Below the pieces are notes generated by a model. That model did not search any database. It was not told where the DNA came from and worked only from the letters and a program-made list of their open reading frames with translations. This document shows, one piece after another, positions 1 to 7,434 of a DNA stretch of 64,000 nt (its first letter is position 1; every line of letters begins with the position of its first letter). The DNA lies in contig NZ_WVHL01000003.1 of assembly GCF_009861525.1 (NCBI RefSeq), forward strand, positions 248,001-312,000. The letters are read 5' to 3'. Both the position numbers and the translations under genes were made by a program. This DNA comes from Pseudomonas sp. LD120 (GTDB lineage Bacteria > Pseudomonadota > Gammaproteobacteria > Pseudomonadales > Pseudomonadaceae).

Positions 1-2
1 TC

Positions 3-1520
3 AACCATGTCACTCCGCGCCATGAGCAGGGTGCCGGCTTCATGGCCGACGGCTACGCTCGCACCAGTGGCAAGCCGGGTGTGTGTTTCATCATCACCGG
101 CCCCGGCATGACCAACATTACTACCGCCATGGGCCAGGCTTATGCCGACTCGATTCCCATGCTGGTGATTTCCAGCGTACAGACCCGCAGTCAACTGGGC
201 GGCGGGCGCGGCAAACTCCATGAGTTGCCGAACCAGAGCGCGTTGGTCAGTGGCGTGGCGGCGTTCTCTCATACCCTGATGTCCGCTGACGAGCTGCCCG
301 CGGTGCTGGCCCGGGCCTTTGCCTTGTTCCAGGCCGGTCGTCCACGGCCGGTGCACATCGAAATCCCCCTCGACGTGCTGGTGCAGCCAGCCGATCACCT
401 GCTGACCTGTGAGCCAGTGAATGTCACTCGGGCCGGCGCTGCGCCGGCGGCTGTAGCACAGATGAGCCAATGGCTGGCGGAGGCCGAGCGGCCACTGATT
501 CTCGCCGGCGGCGGCGCCATCGACGCAGCGCTATCCCTGACCCGGTTGGCGGAGCTGTTGCAGGCGCCGGTGGCCCTGACTATCAATGCCAAGGGCATGC
601 TGCCCTCGGCCCACCCGTTGTTGATCGGTTCCACCCAGTCGCTGGTGGCGACCCGAGCCCTGGTGGCCGAGGCCGATGTGGTGCTGGCCATTGGCACTGA
701 ATTGGCGGAGACCGACTATGACGTGACCTTTGCCGGTGGCTTCGAGATCCCCGGCACCTTGCTGCGGATCGACATCGACGTCGATCAGACGGTGCGTAAC
801 TATGCGCCGAACGTGGCCCTGGTGGCGGATGCGCAGATCGCCGCCCAAGCCTTGCTGAGCGAACTGTCCCGGCTCGCATTGGCACCGCGCCGCAGTGATT
901 GGGGAGCGTCTCGAGCCGCTGCCTTGCGCGCTGAGCTGGAGGGCCTCTGGGACGCACCGACCCGGGCCCAAACCCTGTTCCTGAACAGGGTGGTCCAGGC
1001 GTTGCCGGAGATCGTTCTGGTGGGGGACTCGACCCAACCGGTGTACAGCGGCAATCTGACCTTCAATCCCGAGCAACCACGCCGTTGGTTCAATGCCTCC
1101 ACCGGCTACGGCACCTTGGGTTATGCCCTGCCTGCCGCCATCGGAGCCTGGCTCGGCGGCGCGGTGCAACCCAGTCAGCGTCGGCCGGTGGCTTGCCTGA
1201 TCGGCGATGGCGGCTTGCAGTTCACCCTGTCGGAGCTGGCCAGTGCCGTGGAGGCGCGGATCCCGGTCATCGTCCTGCTGTGGAATAACCAGGGCTATGA
1301 AGAGATCAAGAAATACATGGTCAATCGCGCCATTGAACCGGTGGGGGTCGATATCTACACCCCCGATTTCATTGCTGTGGCCAAGGGCCTGGGCTGCGCC
1401 GCCGAACGCATCGATGAGGTCGAGCAACTGCAAGCGGCACTGCGCAGGGCCGTCGATCGCCAGGGGCCGACACTGATTGAGATTGATCAGCAACGCTGGA
1501 CCCTGGGAGTACCGGCATGA
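3..1520 (+). CDS. aruI: ThDP-dependent decarboxylase, AruI-like (5' truncated by window edge)
   Basis: The reading frame is open from the first bases of the window, so the N-terminus lies outside it. The visible part begins with a RHEQGAGFMADGYAR segment, whose Glu is the residue that activates the cofactor in thiamine-diphosphate enzymes. Near the C-terminus is the ThDP/Mg motif GDGGLQF followed 20-25 residues later by NN. The visible 505 residues plus a missing start fit the 540-560 residues usual for the acetolactate synthase/decarboxylase family. I assign 5-guanidino-2-oxopentanoate (2-ketoarginine) decarboxylase, the second step of the arginine transaminase pathway, from overall resemblance and from the coupled aldehyde dehydrogenase, which could take the aldehyde product. 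The stop overlaps the next start by 4 bases (ATGA). Another 2-keto-acid decarboxylase or acetolactate-synthase-like enzyme cannot be excluded. Confidence 0.7.
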   Translation, partial: NHVTPRHEQGAGFMADGYARTSGKPGVCFIITGPGMTNITTAMGQAYADSIPMLVISSVQTRSQLGGGRGKLHELPNQSALVSGVAAFSHTLMSADELPAVLARAFALFQAGRPRPVHIEIPLDVLVQPADHLLTCEPVNVTRAGAAPAAVAQMSQWLAEAERPLILAGGGAIDAALSLTRLAELLQAPVALTINAKGMLPSAHPLLIGSTQSLVATRALVAEADVVLAIGTELAETDYDVTFAGGFEIPGTLLRIDIDVDQTVRNYAPNVALVADAQIAAQALLSELSRLALAPRRSDWGASRAAALRAELEGLWDAPTRAQTLFLNRVVQALPEIVLVGDSTQPVYSGNLTFNPEQPRRWFNASTGYGTLGYALPAAIGAWLGGAVQPSQRRPVACLIGDGGLQFTLSELASAVEARIPVIVLLWNNQGYEEIKKYMVNRAIEPVGVDIYTPDFIAVAKGLGCAAERIDEVEQLQAALRRAVDRQGPTLIEIDQQRWTLGVPA

Positions 1521-2965
1521 GCACGCCAACATTGCTGGACGGGCTGTACATCGACGGTCGGTGGTCGGCGGGCAGTGAACGTCTACAGGTGATCAATCCC
1601 GCCACCGAGGCGCCTTTGGCACAGGTGGCCGCTGGAGGTCCCGAGGCCGTGGATCAAGCGCTGCACGCCGCCACGGCGGGGCTTGCGCGGTGGTCGCTCA
1701 GCAGCGCTGCCGAACGTGCCGCGGTGCTGCGCAAGATCGCTTCTGGGGTGGCCGAGCGTCGTCAGCGACTGATGCACTTGCAGTCGAGCAACAACGGTAA
1801 GCCGCTGTTCGAGGCTGCCATGGATGTGGACGATGTGATCGCCACCTTCGAGTATTACGCCGGGCTCGCCGAGGGCCTGGACGCCGCCCAGAATGCGAAT
1901 GTGCCCTTGCCCAGTGAGGCGTTCAGCGCCCGCCTGCGGCGTGAGCCTTGTGGCATCGTCGGGCTGATCGTGCCGTGGAACTTTCCCATGGTCACCACTG
2001 CCTGGAAACTCGCCCCTGCCTTGGCGGCAGGTTGTAGCGTGGTGCTCAAGCCGTCTGAGGTGACGCCTCTGCCGGAGCTGGAACTGGCGGCGATCATTGC
2101 CCAAAGCGGATTGCCTCAGGGGGTGTTCAACCTGGTCTGTGGCACCGGGCTGGCGGTCGGCGCACCGTTGGCGGCGGACCCACGGGTGGCGAAGATTTCC
2201 TTCACCGGCAGCAACGCGGTGGGCGTTCAAGTCATGCAACGGGCGGCGGAAACGGTCAAGGGCGTAAGCCTGGAACTGGGGGGCAAGTCGTCCTTGTTGG
2301 TGCTGGCAGACGCAGATCTGGATCGGGCGGTGGAACTGGCCTGCGGCGGCGGGTTTTTCAACGCCGGGCAGATGTGCTCTGCCACCAGTCGGGTTTTGGT
2401 GGCCGATGAACTGGCCGATGAGTTCCTCCTGCGGCTCAAGGCCCGGGCCGAAGCTATTCGCGTGGCCGAGCCGTTGGACCCCGAGGTGGAAATGGGCGCG
2501 CTGGTGAGCAAGGCGCAATATCAGCGGGTGCAGGCGCATATCGATCGTGGTCTGCATATCGGCGCCAAGCTGCTGTGCGGTGGCGCGCGGCCGGCCGGGT
2601 TGGCGCAGGGGTATTTCATCCAGCCCACGGTGTTCACCGAGGTGCCGTTGGACAGTGCCCTGTGGTGCGAAGAAATTTTTGGTCCGGTGCTTTGCGTGCG
2701 TCGTTTCAGCAGCGAGCAGGAGGCCATTGCCTTGGCCAATGACAGCGAGTTCGGGCTGGTGGCCAGCGTCGTGAGCGCTGATGTCGAGCACGCCGAGCGC
2801 GTGGCCAATGCCCTACAGGCGGGCCTGGTGTGGATCAACGCGCCTCAGGTGATCTTTCCCCAGACCGCCTGGGGTGGTTATAAACAGAGCAGTATCGGTC
2901 GTGAACTGGGCCCCTGGGGGCTGCACGCATTCCAGGAAATCAAGCACGTGATCCGCGCCCGATAG
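1517..2965 (+). CDS. NAD(P)-dependent aldehyde dehydrogenase, likely guanidinobutyraldehyde-type
   Basis: This 482-residue protein has normal length for an aldehyde dehydrogenase. It shows the PWNFP cofactor-fold segment near residue 155, FTGSNAVG near 220, the general-base ELGGKS around 252 and the catalytic Cys in GQMCSATSR around 287, with EEIFGPV near 385. It oxidises an aldehyde to the acid in the cytoplasm. It overlaps the upstream decarboxylase by 4 bases, so the two are translationally coupled. The inferred substrate is therefore the aldehyde that decarboxylase makes, 4-guanidinobutyraldehyde if the AruI call is right. Betaine- or aminobutyraldehyde-type activity is the main alternative. 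A convergent AraC regulator ends 9 bases downstream. Confidence 0.85.
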   Translation: MSTPTLLDGLYIDGRWSAGSERLQVINPATEAPLAQVAAGGPEAVDQALHAATAGLARWSLSSAAERAAVLRKIASGVAERRQRLMHLQSSNNGKPLFEAAMDVDDVIATFEYYAGLAEGLDAAQNANVPLPSEAFSARLRREPCGIVGLIVPWNFPMVTTAWKLAPALAAGCSVVLKPSEVTPLPELELAAIIAQSGLPQGVFNLVCGTGLAVGAPLAADPRVAKISFTGSNAVGVQVMQRAAETVKGVSLELGGKSSLLVLADADLDRAVELACGGGFFNAGQMCSATSRVLVADELADEFLLRLKARAEAIRVAEPLDPEVEMGALVSKAQYQRVQAHIDRGLHIGAKLLCGGARPAGLAQGYFIQPTVFTEVPLDSALWCEEIFGPVLCVRRFSSEQEAIALANDSEFGLVASVVSADVEHAERVANALQAGLVWINAPQVIFPQTAWGGYKQSSIGRELGPWGLHAFQEIKHVIRAR

Positions 2966-2974
2966 TCGCGGGCC

Positions 2975-3904
2975 TTATCCGCCAAGCCGCAGGCGCGCCA
3001 TGTCCCGCAAGGGCGGCGCGCCGAACAGCCGGCTGTATTCGCGGCTGAACTGCGATGGGCTTTCATAGCCCACCCGGTAGCCGGCCGCCGAGGCTTCCAG
3101 GCCTTCGGCCAGCATCAGCCGACGGGCTTCCTGCAAGCGCAGTTGCTTCTGGTACTGCAACGGACTCATGGCGGTCATCGCCTTGAAGCGGTGGTGCAGG
3201 GTCGACACGCTGAGGTTCACTTCCCGAGCCAGATCATCGATGCGCAAGGACTGTTCAAAGTGGCTGTTGAGCCACTTGATCGCTTGGTTGACCCTGTGGC
3301 TCTGGCTGTTGGTGGTGGCAATCTCATACAGGCGGTGGCCCTGAGGGCTGCGCAGCAGGCGATAGAGAATCTCCCGACGCACCAATGGCGCCAGCATGGC
3401 GATGTCTTTGGGAGTGTCCAGCAACCGGGTCAGGCGCAGCACCGCATCCAGCATGGCCGGATCCAGGCGCTCGACATACAGGCCGCGCCCGGTGGGACGG
3501 GTGGGAACGCCCAGGGGACCGGCATCGGCAATCAGCGCGTTGATCTCGCCCGGGTCGATGTCCAGGCGCAAGGCCAGGATCGGTTCCTCTGGCGAGACTA
3601 TCGCCACCTTGCCACTCAAGGGCACGGCCACCGATACCACCAGGTAATTCAACGGGTCGTAATTGTAGGTTTCATCGGCTAGGTGCACTTCCTTGCGACC
3701 TTGGGCCATGATGCACAGCGCCGGTTGGGCCAGTACCGGGGCGAAATGATGGGAGCTGCTGTGGCGCGAAACCAGCAGCGAGTCGATGGCCGTGGCGTAG
3801 CTGCCGTCCTCGACGGTGTGGCGATCGATGATCGCGGCCAGCTCCACACGTTGTCTTTCCATCTCCGGGGCGAGGGGCGCCTGCAGGTTCGGCAGTGATG
3901 ACAT
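2975..3904 (-). CDS. AraC-family transcriptional regulator
   Basis: A 309-residue regulator. Residues about 30-190 form the AraC N-terminal sensor/dimerisation domain (motifs LCIMAQGRKEV and LNYLVVSVAVP). The C-terminal hundred residues carry the two helix-turn-helix units, including LSVSTLHHRFKAMTAMSP and YESPSQFSREYSRLFG. The ATG has a GGAGG ribosome site about nine bases upstream. The gene lies convergent to the decarboxylase/dehydrogenase pair, so control of that pair is plausible, but no operator was recognised. The ligand is unknown. Confidence 0.88.
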   Translation of the reverse strand: MSSLPNLQAPLAPEMERQRVELAAIIDRHTVEDGSYATAIDSLLVSRHSSSHHFAPVLAQPALCIMAQGRKEVHLADETYNYDPLNYLVVSVAVPLSGKVAIVSPEEPILALRLDIDPGEINALIADAGPLGVPTRPTGRGLYVERLDPAMLDAVLRLTRLLDTPKDIAMLAPLVRREILYRLLRSPQGHRLYEIATTNSQSHRVNQAIKWLNSHFEQSLRIDDLAREVNLSVSTLHHRFKAMTAMSPLQYQKQLRLQEARRLMLAEGLEASAAGYRVGYESPSQFSREYSRLFGAPPLRDMARLRLGG

Positions 3905-4236
3905 GGGGGCAGCCTCCGGGGGGGATCAATCGGCACAGCATAAGTTTGTGCAAGAGGTCGAGCTAGGCGATTCCTGCGTAAAACTTGCCTGATCCTGCTG
4001 CTTGTACGCGCGATAGACAACAGGCACTGATGGCAGGGCGACTCGCTTGCTTGAAACGTCGCTGTAGCGCTTTTGTTGGCTGGCCGCGAAATCATCGGCC
4101 GCTGCCATGCCTTATCGCAGGATTGGGCAAATCCGCAGCAGAAATCGACTAACGCCGTAGGCCGTCCCGTCCGTATCGTTGACCCTGTCGCAGCCCGTTC
4201 CATGGCTGCCTCGTCAACACCCTGGGAGGGTTGTAC
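3905..4236. other. Intergenic region, nothing recognised
   Basis: These 332 bases separate the divergent araC-type gene and the monooxygenase-like gene. They must carry promoters for both. I could not identify a convincing -35/-10 pair, an operator, an RNA gene or a small coding frame. Confidence 0.5.
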
Positions 4237-4602
4237 ATGTTCACGCAGAGTCCCGTCAGCCACATGGCTTTTGTTCGTGCCCGCAGCGGGCGCTCCACGG
4301 AGTTGGGAGCGCGCTTGAGCAGCCTGATCGAACCGTCGCGCCAAGCCACCGGCTGTTTGCATTTTGCCTTGCAGCATTCGCAATGCGATGCCGATCTGTG
4401 GTTGGTGTCGGGCTTTTGGAGCAGTCAGCACACCATGACGGCTTACTTCAGTTCGCCGGCCATGGCGATCTTCGCCGAGCTGGTCCAGGACCTGGTGGTC
4501 AACAGCCTGGATTTCCACACCTTCAGCACGGTTTCAGCACTTGAGGCCCATGGCGAATACTCGCAACCACAATGTGCACCGCTGCAGCGGCTGGCCAGTT
4601 GA
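4237..4602 (+). CDS. Antibiotic-biosynthesis-monooxygenase (ABM) fold protein
   Basis: A 121-residue cytoplasmic protein with the small dimeric alpha-beta barrel pattern of the ABM/quinol monooxygenase superfamily: FVRARSGRSTELGARLSSL, then CLHFALQHS, then LWLVSGFWSSQHTMTAYFSSPAM. The ATG at 4237 is preceded by GGGAGG with seven bases of spacing. A TTG six bases earlier is in frame but is less likely. Family members act on quinols or are orphan stress enzymes, and no substrate can be read here. The next small gene follows in the same direction. Confidence 0.65.
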   Translation: MFTQSPVSHMAFVRARSGRSTELGARLSSLIEPSRQATGCLHFALQHSQCDADLWLVSGFWSSQHTMTAYFSSPAMAIFAELVQDLVVNSLDFHTFSTVSALEAHGEYSQPQCAPLQRLAS

Positions 4603-4644
4603 GGGTTTAGAATGGCCGACTTTTCATTGGCCAGGATCAGCAAC

Positions 4645-4884
4645 ATGGCACGCAAAGAGTTTGCACACTACGAAGCAGTTTCCGCTGTGGTTCCGGGGGA
4701 AGGGGGATACAGCGCCGCCATCGCCGTCAAGGCCCTGGGTGCCTCGGGGGCTCCGCGTTTTCACAAAGTCCTGGATGGACAGACGTTCAAGACCGCCCAT
4801 GACGCCGACCAGGCGGCCGCGCAGCAACTCGAACAGCTGGTCGATGTCGATCAAGACGGTCAACTGAGCTGGAGTGCCCAGTGA
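4645..4884 (+). CDS. Small conserved-looking hypothetical protein
   Basis: A 79-residue soluble acidic protein starting MARKEFAHYEAVSAVV. The start at 4645 is chosen because AGGA lies eight bases upstream. An in-frame ATG at 4612 would add 11 residues but has a poorer ribosome site. No signal peptide, membrane segment or known motif is visible. It is probably co-transcribed with the preceding ABM-fold gene and convergent with the flavin reductase eight bases downstream. Function unknown. Confidence 0.6.
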   Translation: MARKEFAHYEAVSAVVPGEGGYSAAIAVKALGASGAPRFHKVLDGQTFKTAHDADQAAAQQLEQLVDVDQDGQLSWSAQ

Positions 4885-4892
4885 TCTGAACG

Positions 4893-5561
4893 CTACTTGA
4901 GCGCCCCCGGGCGGTGCATCTTGAACAGGGCCTCTGGCCCCAACTGGAAGTAATCCGCCGGTCCACCGCCGCGCAGAATGGGTTCTGCCGCGGCGGTGTC
5001 GTAGACCCCGTCCTTGAGCAGCCATTTGGCGATATGCACCGCCACCACTTCGCCGAGGATCAGCCAGCTCGGCACAAGCTCCTTGTCCGCCCGCTGCAGT
5101 TGAATGATCTGCGTCACCTTGCACTCGAAGGACACCGGGCTCTCGGCGACCCGGGGCACGCTGATGACTTTTGAAGCCACCGTTGTCAGCCCGGCCAACT
5201 GAAACTCATCGACCTCGGCGGGTACGGCGGCGCAGCTCTGATTCATCTGTTCGGCCAGGGGGCGGGTGGCCAGGTTCCAGGCGAACTCACCGGTCTTTTC
5301 GATATTGTTCAGGCTGTCTTTGCGTCCGACGCTGGAAAAACCAATGATCGGCGGAATGTAGTTGAAGGCGTTGAAGAAGCTGTAGGGCGCAAGATTCAGG
5401 TGACCTTGTTCATCCTGGGAAGAGATCCAGCCGATAGGGCGCGGGCCGACGATGGCGTTGAATGGGTCGTGGGGCAGGCCGTGGCCCAGGGCGGGTTGGT
5501 AAAATGGATATCGTCGGGCATAGCGCAAGGTTCCTGCTTGGGTACGAGTGAAGGGCGCCAT
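4893..5561 (-). CDS. Flavin reductase family protein (probable frameshift in the first codons)
   Basis: A flavin-reductase-like FMN-binding split-barrel protein. It carries GPRPIGWISSQD, LAPYSFFNAFNYIPPIIGFSS and NIEKTGEFAWNLA in the usual order. Such enzymes reduce flavin with NAD(P)H or serve as FMN-containing oxidoreductases. As read, the frame opens at ATG 5561 and gives an unusual N-terminus, MAPFTRTQAGTLRYARRYP, with no good ribosome site. A second ATG at 5521 has AGGAA nine bases upstream and would start MPDDIHF, but it is one base out of register. Adding one A to the AAAA run at 5501-5504 restores MPDDIHFYQPALGHG continuous with the rest. The indel may be real or a base-calling error in a homopolymer. 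Confidence 0.8.
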   Translation of the reverse strand: MAPFTRTQAGTLRYARRYPFYQPALGHGLPHDPFNAIVGPRPIGWISSQDEQGHLNLAPYSFFNAFNYIPPIIGFSSVGRKDSLNNIEKTGEFAWNLATRPLAEQMNQSCAAVPAEVDEFQLAGLTTVASKVISVPRVAESPVSFECKVTQIIQLQRADKELVPSWLILGEVVAVHIAKWLLKDGVYDTAAAEPILRGGGPADYFQLGPEALFKMHRPGALK

Positions 5562-5636
5562 AGTGCAGTGTGCATTCGTCCAATTCCAGCGTGGCGCTAA
5601 CGGGATGAGCAAGGGGCGCAGGAGGTGTCCAGACTG

Positions 5637-5665
5637 GAAAAACTAAGCCCGGCCTAAGCCGGGCT
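5637..5665 (-). terminator. Rho-independent terminator of the repeat-protein gene
   Basis: An eight-base perfect stem (AGCCCGGC / GCCGGGCT, loop CTAA) is followed on the minus strand by TTAGTTTTT. It lies 20 bases past the stop of the repeat protein. Confidence 0.85.
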
Positions 5666-5684
5666 GTGAAGTCAGTGGGATTGA

Positions 5685-6254
5685 TCAACCGATGTAGGCG
5701 GAACCGGTGCGGTCGTAGCCATCGGCGGCGAGGGTGGCGGAGCCGGTGCGGTCGTAGCCATCGGCGGCGAGGGTGGCGGAGCCGGTGCGGTCGTAGCCAT
5801 CGGCGGCGAGGGTGGCGGAACCGGTGCGGTCGTAGCCATCGGCGGCGAGGGTGGCGGAACCGGTGCGGTCGTAGCCATCGGCGGCGAGGGTGGCGGAACC
5901 GGTGCGGTCGTAGCCATCGGCGGCGAGGGTGGCGGAACCGGTGCGGTCGTAGCCATCGGCGGCGAGGGTGGCGGAACCGGTGCGGTCGTAGCCATCGGCG
6001 GCGAGGGTGGCGGAGCCGGTGCGGTCGTAGCCATCGGCGGCGAGGGTGGCGGAACCGGTGCGGTCGTAGCCATCGGCGGCGAGGGTGGCGGAACCGGTGC
6101 GGTCGTAGCCATCGGCGGCGAGGGTGGCGGAACCGGTGCGGTCGTAGCCATCGGCGGCGAGGGTGGCGGAACCGGTGCGGTCGTAGCCATCAGCGGCGAA
6201 GGTGTTGGCAGCCAGTACCGAGAGGGTCAGGGCGAGGATCAGTGTGCTTTTCAT
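5685..6254 (-). CDS. Secreted protein of thirteen tandem 13-residue repeats
   Basis: A 189-residue protein. Residues 1-20 (MKSTLILALTLSVLAANTFA) are a typical Sec signal peptide. The remaining 169 residues are exactly thirteen 13-mers: twelve copies of ADGYDRTGSATLA and a final ADGYDRTGSAYIG. The start is set by GGAG eight bases upstream of ATG 6254; a longer frame to 6389 lacks such a site. It is likely exported to the periplasm or beyond. Each repeat joint (TLA/ADG) resembles the predicted signal-peptide cleavage site (TFA/ADG), so processing into many identical peptides is conceivable but purely inferred. The gene is monocistronic with its own terminator and an AT-rich upstream region. I do not recognise the family or function. 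Confidence 0.85.
   Translation of the reverse strand: MKSTLILALTLSVLAANTFAADGYDRTGSATLAADGYDRTGSATLAADGYDRTGSATLAADGYDRTGSATLAADGYDRTGSATLAADGYDRTGSATLAADGYDRTGSATLAADGYDRTGSATLAADGYDRTGSATLAADGYDRTGSATLAADGYDRTGSATLAADGYDRTGSATLAADGYDRTGSAYIG
5688..6194 (-). repeat. 39-bp tandem repeat array, 13 units, within the secreted-protein gene
   Basis: Thirteen contiguous 39-bp units with almost no sequence difference. The only internal variation is a silent Gly codon (GGT or GGC): three units, near 5737, 5776 and 6010, carry the GGC form. The unit nearest the stop differs in its last three codons. Such homogeneity indicates recent amplification or gene conversion, and copy number probably varies between strains. 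There are no spacers, so it is not a CRISPR array. Confidence 0.95.
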
Positions 6255-6487
6255 GAGGGTGACTCCGGAGTTCGTTGAGGTGTGCGCGTTGTGCATGGGA
6301 TGAATCTTACTCCCGATAAATTGATTAAAAAGCGCAAATATATGCTTGTTAATATCGTTTTTATCGATGTGTAAGGGGTCGCCATGCACGGTCAGTTGCC
6401 GCGTTCAAGCCTCACTGTGTATACGGATCCAGTCTCAACCTGGATTCAGTCGCAGGTTGAATGCCGGGCATTAATTGTTCATTAATT

Positions 6488-6526
6488 GACCCGTTGTTGG
6501 GTCGCGAAACACTCCAACGGTTTTTT
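6488..6526 (+). promoter_or_regulatory. Terminator-like hairpin with an overlapping alternative stem (possible attenuator or sRNA end)
   Basis: GACCC (6488-6492) can pair with GGGTC (6499-6503). Alternatively CCGTTG (6491-6496) can pair with CAACGG (6515-6520), immediately followed by six T residues. The two stems share bases and exclude each other. The element lies about 105 bases upstream of the next plus-strand start and no plus-strand gene ends before it. It could therefore be a leader attenuator or the 3' end of a small RNA. This is inferred from the primary sequence only. Confidence 0.4.
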
Positions 6527-6630
6527 CATTCAAGCCTTACCTATTTTTCACTCCGCGGCGTTCAGCCTTCGCGCAAGCCTGCAACCCAAGACAGGCGATC
6601 TTGAATGTGACCCTTGGAGCTTCCTTGCTA

Positions 6631-7386
6631 ATGAACAAACTTCCTCAGATCACCCTGGCCTTCTGGGTGATGAAAATATGTGCGACGACCCTCGGTGAAA
6701 CCGCGGGTGATTTGCTGTCGATGACCCTGAACGTGGGGTATGCCATCAGCTCGATGATTCTCATCAGCGTGTTTTTGCTGACGCTGGTGACCCAGCTGTT
6801 TTCGAGAACCTACAACCCGCTGTTGTATTGGGTGGTCATCCTCGCCACCAGCACCGCTGGCACCACGATGTCGGATTTCATGGATCGCACGTTGGGCTTG
6901 GGCTATGCCAGTGGTTCGCTGATCCTGATCGGGATCTTGTTGGTGATCTTCGCGGCTTGGCGTTTAAGCGGCGACTCACTCAACGTCAATCAGATCCGCA
7001 GCCTTCGTGGCGAACTGTTCTATTGGCTGGCGATCTTGTTTTCCAACACCCTGGGCACCGCATTGGGTGATTACCTGGCGGACGACTCAGGGTTGGGGTT
7101 TGCCGGCGGGGCGTTGTTGATTGGCTCGACCATCGCGGCAGTGGTCCTGCTCAAATACTTCACCCGACTCTCGTCGGTGCTGTTGTTCTGGGTCGCGTTC
7201 GTGCTGACCCGGCCGTTCGGGGCGACCCTGGGTGATTTCCTCACCAAGTCTCACCAACAGGGCGGATTGGACTTCGGCACCGTCGGCTCGTCGGCGGTCT
7301 TGGCGGGTATTCTGCTGGTGTTGATCGTCGGCGCCTCCTGGGTGCAGAACCGTTATTCGCGCCAGAGCGCGGCAGAACTGTCCTGA
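6631..7386 (+). CDS. Four-repeat integral membrane protein (DUF347/COG4705 type)
   Basis: A 251-residue protein with about eight hydrophobic segments arranged as four repeats. Each repeat begins with a variant of FWV-KICATTLGETAGDLLSMTL (compare ILATSTAGTTMSDFMDRTL, LFSNTLGTALGDYLADD and VLTRPFGATLGDFLTK) and continues with G-LGYA and an aliphatic helix. This is the pattern of the DUF347 repeat family of inner-membrane proteins with no established function. The conserved acidic D in each repeat suggests cation handling, but that is a guess. Start 6631 has GGAG eleven bases upstream; an in-frame TTG at 6601 is rejected. A strong terminator follows. Confidence 0.8.
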   Translation: MNKLPQITLAFWVMKICATTLGETAGDLLSMTLNVGYAISSMILISVFLLTLVTQLFSRTYNPLLYWVVILATSTAGTTMSDFMDRTLGLGYASGSLILIGILLVIFAAWRLSGDSLNVNQIRSLRGELFYWLAILFSNTLGTALGDYLADDSGLGFAGGALLIGSTIAAVVLLKYFTRLSSVLLFWVAFVLTRPFGATLGDFLTKSHQQGGLDFGTVGSSAVLAGILLVLIVGASWVQNRYSRQSAAELS

Positions 7387-7403
7387 CCCTGGATAGCAAC
7401 GCA

Positions 7404-7434
7404 CGCCCGGGCCTTGCGCCCGGGCGTTTTTTTT
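7404..7434 (+). terminator. Rho-independent terminator, convergent gene pair
   Basis: The stem GCCCGGG / CCCGGGC is followed by eight T residues. It sits between the DUF347 membrane-protein gene and the convergent permease gene, and its symmetry could serve both directions. Confidence 0.9.

Noticed and set aside
5688..6194. Regularly spaced repeats resembling a CRISPR array
   Set aside because: Units are contiguous with no unique spacers and they are coding. No cas genes are nearby.
5666..6256. Long frames on the plus strand and in a second minus frame across the repeat array (Arg-rich and Ala/Pro/Thr-rich)
   Set aside because: A 39-base unit is a multiple of three, so any frame free of stops in one unit stays open throughout. 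Only the minus frame from 6254 has a ribosome site and a signal peptide.
6601..6630. TTG 6601 as start of the DUF347 membrane protein
   Set aside because: The family begins close to the KLPQITLAFW segment, and ATG 6631 has a ribosome site while 6601 has none.
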